The notes beneath the pieces were generated by a model. It was not told where the DNA came from. It was given only the letters and a program-made list of their open reading frames with translations, and made no database searches. From Lepeophtheirus salmonis (lineage: Eukaryota > Arthropoda > Copepoda > Siphonostomatoida > Caligidae), in NCBI RefSeq assembly GCF_016086655.4, contig NC_052132.2:12588805-12652804 (forward strand): a stretch of DNA of 64,000 bases. The letters run 5' to 3'. Each line of letters starts with the position of its first letter. Positions within the stretch are counted from its first letter, which is position 1. The position numbers were made by a program, and so were the translations under genes. This document shows positions 21,580 through 32,995 of the stretch, piece by piece.

Positions 21580-21961
21580 ATGCCTGTGTTCATGTGTTGT
21601 CCTCTCCTGGTTCGGAGACCAAGAAGGAGGAAATACCCAAAGAAAAGATTCGTAGTTTGGATCAGGATCAATTTCCTCATTGAGGAGTCTTGCTTGGCTT
21701 CCAGTCGTGGAGAGAAGACGCTAGATCTTGAGAGGGCTAAAGACTCATCAATGCAAAAAAAAGAAGTCTTGCTCAATTGCCAGAACAAGCAAAACTTCAG
21801 GATTCACAAACTGTGGATCTTACTTACAGTGTTGGGTTATATTTAGCAAATCAGTATGCTCCGAATGTTATGTATAGCGAGGCACTCAACACCTATGACG
21901 TCATTACAAAGAGTCAACACTGTGTGCCTCAAAGTTTTGTTGAACTCATTCCAGACCATTA
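21580..21961 (+). pseudogene. IFT88 (intraflagellar transport, TPR protein) fragment
   Basis: Three frame segments together match a conserved internal part of IFT88, an IFT-B subunit required to build cilia. They are KKEEIPKEKIRSLDQD; INFLIEESCLASSRGEKTLD plus LERAKDSSMQKKE; and VDLTYSVGLYLANQYAPNVM plus YSEALNTYDVITKSQ, where the last is the start of a tetratricopeptide region. Two frameshifts join them (near 21663-21670 and 21773-21780) and the match stops at about 21915, before a TAA at 21959. There is no visible intron inside. The gene normally encodes about 800 residues, so roughly 110 codons survive. It may be a retrocopy fragment or a captured piece; a decayed exon block is also possible. 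Confidence 0.7.
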
Positions 21962-22402
21962 AATGTTATTGCTTTTTGGTACTGAGCGTTAAAATATCTC
22001 AAATTTCTCCGAATTGAATCTTGGAATTTTGATGGAACTGTATCAACGGATAACACGTATAATCAGTTATTCAAATAAATATAAGTAAATAATAATAAAA
22101 TAAATAATAAAAAGTTGTTTTTTTTACATAAATAAGGATAATCAAAAAAATACTTTTCTCTCTGAAAAAGTTTTTATCGAATATTTAAAAAAAAAAAAGT
22201 CGGTAATCTTTTTTTTTTTTTTTATATTTATTGTATTATAAAATTGTGATGTAAATTTCATGACTGTAGCTTTTTTTATGTTCGAGTAACATAAATTTTT
22301 TTAAGCAACTGTATTTTGTTGCAACCGTTTTCACTCTTCTTTACTCATCATTTTTGTCCATAAAATTGAGGATTTCATCAGGTATTTACAATATACATGT
22401 TG
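21962..22402. other. AT-rich spacer with long A and T runs
   Basis: A 12-A run (near 22187) and a 15-T run (near 22208) flank GTCGGTAATC. Nothing else seen. Confidence 0.4.
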
Positions 22403-22500
22403 TAATTTATGATAAAGTTGTACTCTATAATTAGTAGAGATATGGAATTAATGATAGAGTTGTATTCTATAATTAGCAGACATATGTAATTAATGAAACA
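22403..22500. repeat. Tandem duplication, about 47-bp unit x 2
   Basis: TGTACTCTATAATTAGTAGA recurs as TGTATTCTATAATTAGCAGA one unit later, followed each time by TATGG/TATGT and AATTAATGA. Slippage or local duplication is the simplest explanation. Confidence 0.6.
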
Positions 22501-22709
22501 AAAATTTATCGATGAAATAAAATATATATCTATTAATACAAATAAATACCTATGTACATTAGGTTAATGATTTTTTTTAAATCTAGTACCCGCAAATATT
22601 TTTGAATAACTTATATATATTTTTTACATCAAATTTGATTTTTTGATTGATGTTATAAAAAAACATCAGGCACAAAATATTTCAAAGAGATAATAATTGC
22701 TTATATTAG

Positions 22710-23445
22710 ATTGGGCAATAAGTAATTTCGTATTTTTCGCTTCATTTCAATGCTTAATAAGAAGTATAACAATCCTCTAATTTAAATCAATTATGTCTCT
22801 ACTGAGGCCAAATTTGTACTCCCAAGTGGGTTGGCCATAGATAGGAACAGATAGTAGTCACTTGGTGCTCGGTCCGGACTTTAGGGTGGATGCATAAGAA
22901 GGTGTCATGAAAGATGTGTCCGCCCTGGTGTTGTATATATTTATCCCGCCTTCTGTTAATGGTTCAAAAGGTTTTGGAACGATGTTCAGCTCATTACTAA
23001 CGTGACAGCTTTTCTCTATATTTTCAATTTTTATATAAACATTTTCGACGACAAGCCTGCCTGTTTGTGATGCATAATTCACCTCCACTGCAATAGAACA
23101 AAATTGCTCAAACCTCTGTTGTGCAACACAAACCGAAAGAGTATCGGACCCGTATACATTGCAAATTTTCTTGGTTGCTATGGACGCGTTTTCCCCTTTC
23201 AGGTAGTAAAAATGTAAAATATGACGAATATCTTCCTTTGATACATCCATATTCGAAGCTTGATAATTCACAACTCAACTGGTGATGTGCAATACACTAA
23301 AAAAACACATTTGCAGTATACACTCACACCTTTACAACGTTGTATCGTATGTTCTGACGTGGGCAACAATGAACAAGATATTTTTAGTAAATAAATAAGG
23401 CGGGAAATACGAAATTACTTTTTCTCCAAACTATAATATATAACT
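22710..23445 (-). mobile_element. Mariner element with both terminal repeats, truncated protein
   Basis: The ends share AAGTAATTTCGTATTT (22730 region and, inverted, 23405-23430). The minus-strand frame 23271-22858 begins close to the right end with MDVSKEDIRHILHFYYLKGE and continues VAQQRFEQFCS and SQTGRLVVENVYIKIENIEK, the mariner N-terminal DNA-binding domain. From SCHVSNELNI onward the frame no longer follows the usual order and the catalytic domain is missing. The 137-codon open frame is the longest uninterrupted mariner-derived frame in the window. It could still be translated, but would bind DNA at most. Confidence 0.7.
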
Positions 23446-23830
23446 TATAAGGTCTAGTAAAAAGGAATCCATTATTTTTTCTTTAATATCAATGTTTTAT
23501 TTAACATGGTAAGAATTATCTGATTTAGGTAAAATATGCACTGTTTTGTTCTATAATTTTTTGCCATTTTGAAGGTAATTTCATAATGCTTCTTTCATAG
23601 AAATAACGTCTCTATATGGGAAAAGAATTGGGAGAGTCGATATTCACAAGCTTCTTTATAGGCAAACTTTTCACCAACAAAATCATTCGCCATTGAGAGA
23701 AACAGATCATAATCACTTGGTGCCAGGTCCATATATAAATATGGCCACTTTTGGGCAATGGCTTTCATCAGACTTTTTTTTTTCAAATGATACATACGCT
23801 TGATATTATATAGATCAAACATCTACTCCA
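23446..23830 (-). mobile_element. Mariner C-terminal fragment
   Basis: On the minus strand, DLAPSDYDLFLSMANDFVGE and KFAYKEACEYRLSQFFSHIE are a well-preserved mariner C-terminus with the third catalytic D (APSD) intact. A stop follows FL, then KEALWNYLQNGKKL continues the family pattern. Everything upstream of the DLAPSD motif is missing. The subfamily looks close to that of the neighbouring copy, but this is a separate truncated insertion. Confidence 0.75.
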
Positions 23831-26800
23831 AAAATGACTTACTTTCAGCTTATACACAAACAGACATACTTTGCTCTATTCATAAATGAATGTACATTTA
23901 AAGTTGTTTATTTATGCTCTTATTTTAATACAATAAATGTAAAAAAAATATCTGGAAAAGTGTATCCATTAACATTACAAAAACTTAATTGGGAAAAAAG
24001 AGTCAAAAGATCATTAGCCTAATATTCATGCTTTCACAAAATGAATGATTCCTATGTAATTGCTATCTCGAAAATAAAAAAAATACATGTACTTATGGAG
24101 AAATAGAAACATTAAATTAGATATTGAAGACTTATGAATAATTCATGTTCATAAATTATACAGCATTCACTTTTCTCAGTTTGTGGGAGTTTGTTTGTGT
24201 GTCATACATTCATCTGTTTTTTACATCGTGAAATTGACAGTAACAGAACCATAAAAACATTTTTTAAAGTAAGTAAATGTGATCAATTGTTTTCGTTAAA
24301 TTATATTTGTGACCTGGAAATTATTCTGTTTATTCTTACATTAGACTGGTCAATTAATTATTAATTTTCATGCTTAATGGAATTTACAAAAGACCAGAGA
24401 CAAAAAAAGTTATATTCATCTATGGTTCTCAAACTTTGATACGAAAGATTTATTTAATCGAACATTGAAGAAGATCTGTTACTACGAGGGTATGTGGGGA
24501 AGGGTCTTAAAATAAATAGAGGTCTTCTTATTTTAAGATCTCTATGGTGGTAATAAGAGATTGATCTTGGTATTTTTCCAGGTGGTGTACACTGTAACAA
24601 GTTTTAGAACCACTGAAATAGATCATAATTCAAAGAGCTATAACTTTATTCAGATCAAGCTTTTCCAAATCAATTTGACTCTGAGAACAAGTCAAACCAA
24701 GGTAACAAAAAATAGCTCTAGTCCGAGTACGGACTAAATTAGTACGTAGATCTGAGTAAAGATAGTACTGATCCACACATTTATCGGATCTGTGTCGGTT
24801 CGGATCTTTTAACCTATGTACTCGGGTACATTTTAGGTGCCCAAACTTTCATATCCAGATCAAAAACCAAAACCACACGGATACTTGTCGCAAATTTTAG
24901 AAGAATTTTACTCAAAGATTAGACCTTTATAAAATAGGCTCTGGATTAAGGTTACCTTTTTACTGAATACTCACCCCGAAAAAATAAATAACCCAATGTT
25001 ATTAATATTAAAACATAATTATCCGTTATTATTACAATAACATTGCACACATCATAACTTTTATTGTATCTTGCAATCTCTCAACTGAAAGAAACAGAAC
25101 AGGACCACAGATGAGTGTGTAGATGGCTAATTCTTCCAATTATGGAACTATTATTGAATAATAGTTGATTGTTTTCTTGATAAAAACTAATTTTTATAAA
25201 ATCAATCAATTTTAACAAAACTTCTTGGAGGAAAAGAAGAATACACTTCAATAGATTTCAACTAAATGCAGTGTACACTTTTGTATTTGTGAGAAGGGCT
25301 TTACCTCACTAACACTAAAATATACTTTGTATTCTATTATTTGCTGTCTTTTTTTTGCTTCTTTCCTCCCAATCAGGGTTCTAAACGTTGATTGGCGGAA
25401 TTATATTTCGTTTTATCTCCTTTTCAACTCTGAAAAGTTCTCGACACTAATTGAACGATAGTTCAATTATTAAAAAATCGTGACTTTTGCAAGGTTTTGG
25501 TTCCCACATTGTATTTATGTATATTTTTATAAAGAAAATTATTCATTTTCCAACCAAAATTTCAAAAAAGAAAGCACAAGAGCACTCAGAAATTAATGAG
25601 GATTATGATTTCAAAAAATATGAGCAGACATTTGTTGGAAATTATTTTTAGCTTCATAGAGCTCAGATTTTGTTGATAATTCACCATTAATAATACCATC
25701 CAATTCATTATTATCACGTTTTATTTTCTTCCTTCTTTTCCTGAGGGTCTCTCCTACATTATGATTTTGAACAACGCTGTCATGGGGGGGGCAGCGTTCA
25801 GAAAATCCACATGTACTAATTTAAAAGTTTTCTTTATAAAGTATTTCGTATATGTATATTTAGCAATATATATTTATGAACATTCGTTAGTAGCACAAAG
25901 AAGTGGCCTTATTCTCACTCACTACCGATTAGTCTATTAAAATTGGAACAATTTGAATTTTTAAAACTGCAACAAGATATTTTTATCAACAATAGAATTT
26001 CCTTCAGACTGTTCAGCATAATTGCAGTGGGAGAATGATATGGTTTTTGTAATTGTAATGGGCTTCATAATGTTGTAAGCTGTCCAGATGGAGATGCCAT
26101 CGGTTTTTGCAACCTTCCGCAGAGGTTTTCGCAATTAACCTTGCCTTTTTTGTTGTTACTCCGACATTTTACACTTAAAGACATGCAATAAAAACAAAAC
26201 TTGTTTATTTTTGTTTCAGTTGTCGTTTGGTTGAAGAATAAAGCCTCGAAAGAATCAATAATTGTTATTAAACAATACTGCAAGTTTTGGTTCCCAACTC
26301 AGTAGATGATAGAAATTATTTATTGTATATGGGATATTTTTGCTTCTTTGTATATATGGGGTAATTTTATCATATAATTTTTTTTCCAAACATTAAAACT
26401 TCTTAGAAATGATTTTTTAGGCTAAAAGAGAAATGGTTTCCAAAAGTAATTAAAAAAGATAAAAACACATTCCAAGTTGATTTTTTCCCCTTAAGATAAT
26501 CTAAAAAACTAATTTCATTGATATCTGTGTTTCAAAGTATTTTTATTTTCTTCCTCCAAATAAGCACCTTCCTATGCTCTATTTTTATTTTTTCATAAAT
26601 ATAAAATATATAGAAAACCCTCTTGAGTTCGATTTTTTTTCGGCAGACGAATAAATTGAAGGTTAAAAATATATACCTATACAAATACTTTTTAATACAA
26701 TCTACAAAGCTCCTTTTATTAAATCTTTTTAGATTAATGCTAATTTATCTTTTGAAAAGCTAGGCACGGAAATAATAAATAATTCTGGGCACTGCTTAAT

Positions 26801-27189
26801 TACTCAATATATATGTTTTAATGTGATTCATGCTTTTATTTACAAAGTAAATAGAGTGGACTTTCGAATTTATTAGCACAATCTTCGTTAGAGTGAGGCA
26901 CTTAGTATGCTTGCTTTTTTTTTTTTTTTTTTTTTTGGTACTAGGTGTGGTACAAATGAATGTTCGAATAGATATGAAGAAATATTACGTATTAATATAA
27001 ATGAGGCAAGGTACAAAAAAATAATATTATTAAAGACTGGCTCAGATAAATTGTCCTCAGAGAATAATACATATAAATTAATTATTATAAAGGGTTTCAG
27101 GTAAATTCGGACTACCTTAAACTTCAATAAAGCAAGTGGAGATATGAAATTTTAATTAACGAGTTCTAATAATACAAAAAAAAAAAGTC
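23831..27189. other. Long AT-rich stretch without recognised gene
   Basis: I found no TE protein here. Minor points: GAGTAC/GTACTCG palindromic text at 24725-24835 with paired GGATC motifs, a short G run near 25785, a 72-codon minus frame at 26065-26283 that I cannot identify, and a 24-T run near 26912. Confidence 0.4.
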
Positions 27190-27775
27190 ATTGAATATGT
27201 TTTCCATTTTCGACAATCGTTCGCTCCATACAGGCCTAAAGTATTTGCAGATTTTGACTATGTCCGCGAGGGACATTAACTCTCACTGTGGCCAACCATC
27301 TGTCGTTCTGGATGTTGTGGGGTCTGTCGACAGTCCATTGTTCCTCATCCGAATAAAATATGATTCAGTTACCATGGGTGTTAAAATCGTTCAGCAATTC
27401 TCTTCCGAGGGCAGCTTGGGTTACTCTCAGATGGCGGTATGACTTCATCCTCAGGTCAGTGTTTATGGCCCTGGATACTGTTGCACTGCTTACTTGGCGC
27501 TTTTTCCCAACAACGTTAATCAGAGTCCCAGGAGATGCCTCCAGGGTCCATTTTAGGCATGTGAGGAATCTGAGATTGTGTTTTTTATCACTCCAAGACT
27601 TGTGGGCTTTTTTCCAATATGGTTCCTCCTCTTTCCAGCGGTTGTAGACGTAGAAGAATGTGTTGTTTCAATACCCGAGTATCTTCTTAATATATACTGG
27701 ACTGTGTCCCGCCCAAACCTACTCGATGATGGTGTTCTTCCGGCTCTCCTACATTGCAAATACTTGTTTTGAATT
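27190..27775 (-). mobile_element. Tc1/mariner-like transposase, N-terminal half to first catalytic D
   Basis: Minus-strand segments in two frames give the DNA-binding region (RRAGRTPSSSRFGRDTVQYI; KKRQVSSATVSRAINTDLRM; YRHLRVTQAALGRELLN) and then FNTHGN, stop, IIFYSDEEQWTVDRPHNIQN, the first catalytic D with the typical W-T-V-D-x-x-x-N-x-x-N-D-R. The frame continues DRWLATVRVNVPRG before breaking at about 27190. The second and third catalytic motifs are absent. The family differs from A-D in this window. Confidence 0.7.
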
Positions 27776-27999
27776 AAAGTTAACGCTCACCTCTCACTTT
27801 AAAATTGAAATCACTGAATTAAATGCATTCCTTACCGCCAAGGATATCGTTAACGATGGTCTGGATTTAACTAAACGACCCAGTATGTAAATTCATTACA
27901 AAATGAAATTTTGTTGTTTTATGCATTGAAATTTTTGCACCATGTCTCCAGTATTTTTCCAACAGAAAACAACAATTCAAGGCGGTTTATAGTAGTGCA
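27776..27999. other. AT-rich spacer
   Basis: Nothing recognised. Confidence 0.35.
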
Positions 28000-28150
28000 C
28001 ATTACATATTTTCATTAAAAAATAAAATAATGACGTATAAACTTCATTTAATTGTTTATTAAGGCAAAATATCCTTGATGCAAATTGGCTTTAATGCAAA
28101 ATGTTCTGAGGCATAATAATTTAAGGCAAAATTACCTAGCACCAATAGCC
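28000..28150 (+). repeat. Dispersed repeat R4, copy 1
   Basis: GCAAAATATCCTTGATGCAA, GGCTTTAATGCAAAATG and CTGAGGCATAATAATTTAAG are matched in order at 63265-63365. The unit is internally repetitive (AAGGCAAAAT-like steps). No coding signal. Confidence 0.45.
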
Positions 28151-28563
28151 AAACTAGTATTCCTATAATAGAAGTAATCGGATTTCTTACAATTTTACTG
28201 TGTGAGGAAATGACATATTTACTGTAGGCTTAGATTTATATTACTGTTGCAAATATATTTAAGTGCAATTCCAACAGGAATTTTCTTACATGATTAGGAA
28301 CTTTGTAAGTAAGGGGCTTAACAGGGATTCTTTTAGCTAATTCGCCCTTCACATCACATTTACAACTATGTTATGAGTTTGCTCATTTCTATGTTGTCCC
28401 AAGGATGGGGGTAGTCTTTGATTTAATAGTTGGATATAGTTTGGGTACCCTCTGTTAACAAGATTTACAGTAAAGACTCTCAAAAAGAAAAGTACTGATT
28501 GTTTTAATGTTTAGTGGGTAAGTTTAATCCTTTTCTCTATACACTTTTTAGGTAATGTAGGTA
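28151..28563. other. AT-rich spacer
   Basis: Nothing recognised up to the TA at 28562-28563. Confidence 0.4.
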
Positions 28564-29293
28564 CTGAGTGATTCATTAAATTCTGAACTCTGGAATGATG
28601 GTTTCCAGGTGGCCGTGGGAGGCCTGGCACCCACTGCATATGTGGTCATACGTAATGGCGCCCCAGTGCTGGCTGAAAATGGTTTTTAGGGCCTCAGCAA
28701 TGGAATGAGGACCCTGGAGGACTTCAATTCGATATCCTCCCAAAAGGTATATATCGAAGGAGTTGACATCAGGGTTATAAGGGAGGGCCTAAAGTGTCAA
28801 AAATGAGTTTGAAATAACTCAAAAGACTCATTCAAAAGAGTCTTGCAACAGAAGACATAGATTTATGTCATTCCTGGTGTTAAAAGTGGCCTCTCTACGC
28901 CCACATGGTTCTTTCTACCTACTTTTTTTATAGTTCTCTGGAGAGTCTGGTAGAAAATTCCGAGATCTCTAGCATGGGTCTTCATATACTTGAGGGGATA
29001 AGGTAGTTTCCTTGAACTCATCCGGGTCCAGTTTGGCCTTTTTGATAGTTCACTTCTTCCTCTCCAACGTTTTAGACTTGCTTACGACGTAGACGGTGGC
29101 CTTCGAGACGGACAACCACTTGGAGTGTACGAATGGAAACTCACACTCAATTGTCATTTTCTCGACTTGTACTTAATCTAAAGACCTTTAGTTTGTTTTG
29201 TTTAATAACTAATTGTTTATGAATTAATTTCAATCCCTGAACCTTCAGTAATTATTGAATCAGTAAGTTTTCAGATTTAAATGGACCACTAGG
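28564..29293 (-). mobile_element. Mariner-like family A, 730-bp deletion derivative with both ends
   Basis: Inverted ends (CTGAGTGATTCATTAAATTC; CCTAGTGGTCCATTTAAATC) are flanked by TA on both sides (28562-28563, 29294-29295). On the minus strand the order is 5' leader, DNA-binding segment (MKTHARDLGIFYQTLQRTIK, KVGRKNHVGVERPLL), the shared deletion junction at about 28795-28850, then YNPDVNSFDIYLLGGYRIEV and AEALKTIFSQHWGAITYDH. The D of NSFD is the third catalytic position; the first two are deleted. This is the most complete family A copy and shows the leader sequence that helps recognise the others. Confidence 0.8.
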
Positions 29294-29734
29294 TATATCT
29301 AAACCAAAATGAGGAATAGCGTTTTCTCTCCAAATTGATGAATGTGTTGAGCACCAACATCACCCTAATGTAGATACAAATATATTTGTATATGAAGGGG
29401 GCTTTTAAAATTAAGGATAGTAACGACTTATAGAGGAATAATAAATATTAGGATCTACATATATTATATAAATCAACATATATTCAATTTATTTAATTAT
29501 TTGTTGTTGTTTTATTTCAACCGCCTTGAATTAAATGTTCACTCATTGTTTCCATATCAGTAATACCTAATTAGCTAGATTCAGCAGAACTTTTTATAAA
29601 TTTAACCAAAAAATTGGTCATTTTTGTAAATGACACATGGTATCACCCCACTTAAAGTGGGATATCACAAGTGATACTAATCAGGAGCATTTTGGACATT
29701 TAAGAAAAAAGAAACAGAAAATCAACACGCTAGC
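29294..29734. other. AT-rich spacer
   Basis: Nothing recognised except (TTG)n-like text near 29505. Confidence 0.4.
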
Positions 29735-29800
29735 CATGGCAACGTCAAGAAAATATTTTCGGGAAGAGCAGCTTAGCTGTCATGAGATTTCATGTGATCC
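29735..29800 (+). repeat. Dispersed repeat R1, copy d (short)
   Basis: CATGGCAACGTCAAGAAAAT followed by AGCAGCTTAGCTGTCATGAG and TTCATGTGATC match the core of copies a and b. Confidence 0.5.
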
Positions 29801-30470
29801 TCTAATATTTATGCATATTTTAGTAATTTTTGGGTGTAATAAAATCAAAAAATACATCATTAATCATTCGTAAAATGTTCACTTACTATATGATCCTTAT
29901 CCCGAGTACTGTAAATCCTTCATTTAAAGTTATACATTTGACTCTCCTCCACCTATCACTAGAGGGAGCAATCATAGTGATTATATTATCCAGATAATCT
30001 TCTCCCTCTCCTCGTCTTTTTCTTTCGTGTGTAATTTTGAAATATGTGCTACATATTGGCATGATAAAAAAGTTGTCTAGGTGTCTATACTGAAGTCCCT
30101 TAGAGTCGAATGAACCAAAAAATATTCCTGGTCAAAACCCTAATATCGGGCAAAGAAACAGAAAATTTACAACTGTCAGGAAAAATCCATCGGGAATTTT
30201 TATATTAGTAAACTGCACGTCCCAAATGGCTGAAACTTTGGTAAGTAACTGTCAAAAGATGCAGGACAGATGTGATTAGCATTTATTTAGGAGTGTTGAC
30301 AAGTTGAGATCGGAAACTTTTCAGACACACCATCGTACATGTATACCCGTACACCATGTATATAATTATATTTCAATTATTTTTTCATAGTGAAGATTAT
30401 CAATAATAATATTAAAAAATAGTTTCATTAATTATACGTGATAAATTAGATTACTGAATAATTGTATGCA
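29801..30470. other. AT-rich spacer
   Basis: Nothing recognised. Confidence 0.4.
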
Positions 30471-31074
30471 CATTAGGCTGGTTTGTTTATCAAGCTTTTT
30501 TGAATTTTGATTACGGCTAGTAAGAAAAAGTTGTGATATGGTAAGAAAATAATCTACGCAAAATTCCATATTTGTATAAGTTTCAAAATAAACAAAAGTT
30601 CTTTATCTACTCAATTAAGGTTAAAATGAGGCATTTGTATAAAATTTATTTTGATAGACATTACTCTAACCTATAAAGAAGATAATTAAAATTATTTGCT
30701 AAAGCTAGCTTGTGGAGCAAATAGAGATAGATGATATTTCCTTTCTGAAAATAATATGCACGATACGCAATTTTTTTCTTTTTTTTCTAAAATAGGACAA
30801 TTTTAGAAAAAAACTGAATAAGCATTTTTTATAAGTTAAGAAAATGTCTATCCAAATTATTTTATGCGAAATAACTTAAAATGTCTTCTGAGATCTTTAT
30901 TTACTAAGGAAATAATTTTTGTACTCTTTTATAATTTGATAGAGGTGTGCGCCCTACAGATGACCTAGTACGACAATGCAATTTTGCTAAAATAATATTC
31001 ATATCATATCACTCCTTTTCCACAATAGTCCTAATCAAAATTTGAAAAATGTTGAAAAACAAACCACCCCAATG
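30471..31074. mobile_element. MITE R3 (604 bp) with long terminal inverted repeats
   Basis: The left end CATTAGGCTGGTTTGTTTAT and the inverted right end CATTGGGGTGGTTTGTTTTT continue to match for almost 50 bases, through TTTTGATTA. The right flank is TA; the left flank is CA, probably a mutated TA. No transposase frame lies inside. An internal and right-hand part recurs at 54940-55250. Confidence 0.6.
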
Positions 31075-31889
31075 TACAATAAATATTAAATATAATTATA
31101 TATATATTTTTTTTTTTTTTTTGCATTTAGTTTCCTACACAAGAACATAAATTATGAGAGCTATATAACATGCAAGAGACCTCAAAACATCCATCAAGGA
31201 TCTAATAATATTTCAAAGGGCACTAAATAAAATTACGCGAGGGTAATTATTTCATGCCTCAGAGTTGTTCACTTAGGATAACCATTAATATTATTTTGTA
31301 TTTTGTTTCACTCTAAAAAAAACCATATAAGTTTTTGAAGCCCTTCAAAATTTTCATCATATCTATTTTATATTTATATGTATGTTTTTGTTATTATCAG
31401 ACATGGAATCCAAAATGGTCGAACTGATCAGTCTAAAATTTAGCAAGTCTTTCTCTCTTTCTATATATTTCTGTCTTTGCTTTCATTTTTTTCTCCATTC
31501 TATGTCTTTATTCTTGTTCCTTCATTCATTGTTTCCATTCCTTTTTATTCTCTAATGCGGACACGCTCTTCTAATCTAATCTTATATGAACCTATTTATA
31601 TAAATAATTATGTACCGGTGTTGATAATTTTGTGGGCTAAGCCCATCCAAATGATGAAAGCCTGGTTAAATCTATTGCATAAATCGTATTTGTACAACTC
31701 ATAAATCAGAAATTAGGAGGAAATCAGTCCATATATTCAGAGCAAAAAAGAAAAAAATCGGCTTTACTAATGAGTTGCTCTTTGAGTTGAACGACGGGAG
31801 CTGGCTCTAAGTGTCTGCAGGTAGTGGGGCTGGAGACGCTGTAGCCCCCAAATGAAGGAATGTTGGCTTTTTATACATATAAAAATTCG
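31075..31889. other. AT-rich stretch with (TA)n/T run
   Basis: TATATATATA followed by about 17 T lies at 31098-31124. A 75-codon frame at 31477 is hydrophobic and unrecognised. Confidence 0.4.
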
Positions 31890-32225
31890 TCAGGATGACA
31901 AAATTTTAAGCTAAGAAGGAGGAATGTTTTTTAGGGATTAATATTCTGGAAAAAAATTTGGGTAAATTAAGCAGCAGATAAATTTTTTCAAAATATTGTC
32001 CTACAGCGGGAGTGTTCGCTGAATTATATTTTTTGTGGGTGAAGGTAGTTTGGATTTTGGAATTTATATGAAAAAAAAATTAAAAAATTAAATTTCAAAT
32101 ATTAAATTTTTTGGAAAAAAAAATCTACAGCTGCTTCCAAACAAAAAATATTCCAATATTACATTTTTGGAAAAAAATTTTGATAAATCCATAGCTCTTT
32201 ATAGTAAATTAAATTTCAAGGCCTG
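31890..32225. repeat. Repeat R5, second copy
   Basis: Units with ATTAAATTTTTTGGAAAAAA and AAATCCATAGCTCTTTATAG recur several times as at 19.6-20.0 kb. Terminal repeats are not clear in this copy. Confidence 0.45.
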
Positions 32226-32856
32226 TTTGGAAGCCAAAAGAGGCGGCTGTTTTGAGTGAGCCAACTAAAAGAGCCGGTTCTCTATAAGGAGATTCCAAAT
32301 TTCTGTTTTCGATGCCGATTTGGTATTTTCGAGTTTGTAAAAAAAAGACTCAAGTAATTACGAGATATACTCGGTACTCGCTGGAATACTCTTTACTCAC
32401 ATGAATACCCGTTGATCGCCTGAATACTAATTTCTCACACAAACACTTTTTGTCGCTAACTAGCTCATCACTCAAAAAATCATATTTTTTATAGAATTTT
32501 TGAAATAATTGATAACTTTTTTAGAATCTTGGTCGGAATCATAGCTGCCTTTCAATCATGTATTTCTTCTCGAGGCCCCAGACGATTCTTTTTTCTGGAG
32601 ATAAACATAGGCTTTTAGCTGCAAAGAATTATTAGTCATAAAATAATATAAAACCACTTAATGAGTGTTTTCCAAATGGGCTTTGATTGAGGTCGTGCTG
32701 TTGACACCAGACACATTTTTATATATTCACTACATATTGCATATAAAAATCTTTTTATCCTTCTTCAATATAGTAAAAATACTAAGCAGCAATGTGATGT
32801 TGACACTTTTCCTTATTCTAACCAGATAGAGTATAGGTAGATGGAAATGAATTATT
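32226..32856. other. AT-rich spacer
   Basis: Repeated CGAGT/ACTCG text at 32330-32420 may belong to an unidentified MITE. Nothing coding seen. Confidence 0.35.
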
Positions 32857-32995
32857 TCAAGAATTAGACTTCAAACCTTGTACAACATAGGCAAGGTTGA
32901 CAATTTCCAAATCTTGTGGTTCAAACAGAGATTCAAAAAGATAAACAGGGCTTTTAGAGTCACATAGTAGATCAACTTCACCATTACTTTCCTCA
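32857..32995 (-). CDS. Candidate exon, unassigned
   Basis: On the minus strand a TATTTTTAATAG acceptor-like site precedes a coding-like segment: EESNGEVDLLCDSKSPVYLF then ESLFEPQDLEIVNLAYVVQG, LKSNS and a TGA at 32857-32859. Codon choice is varied and the peptide is acidic with evenly spaced hydrophobics, unlike chance frames in this AT-rich DNA. The AAG|GTTTGA at the end could alternatively be a weak donor site. The frame is open back to 33078, but that part is AT-driven. I recognise no family. If real, it is a last or internal exon of a gene with large introns. Confidence 0.35.

Noticed and set aside
24720..24900. Palindrome-rich GAGTAC/GGATC segment as a MITE
   Set aside because: I could not define terminal repeats or a target duplication, so it stays as a remark only.
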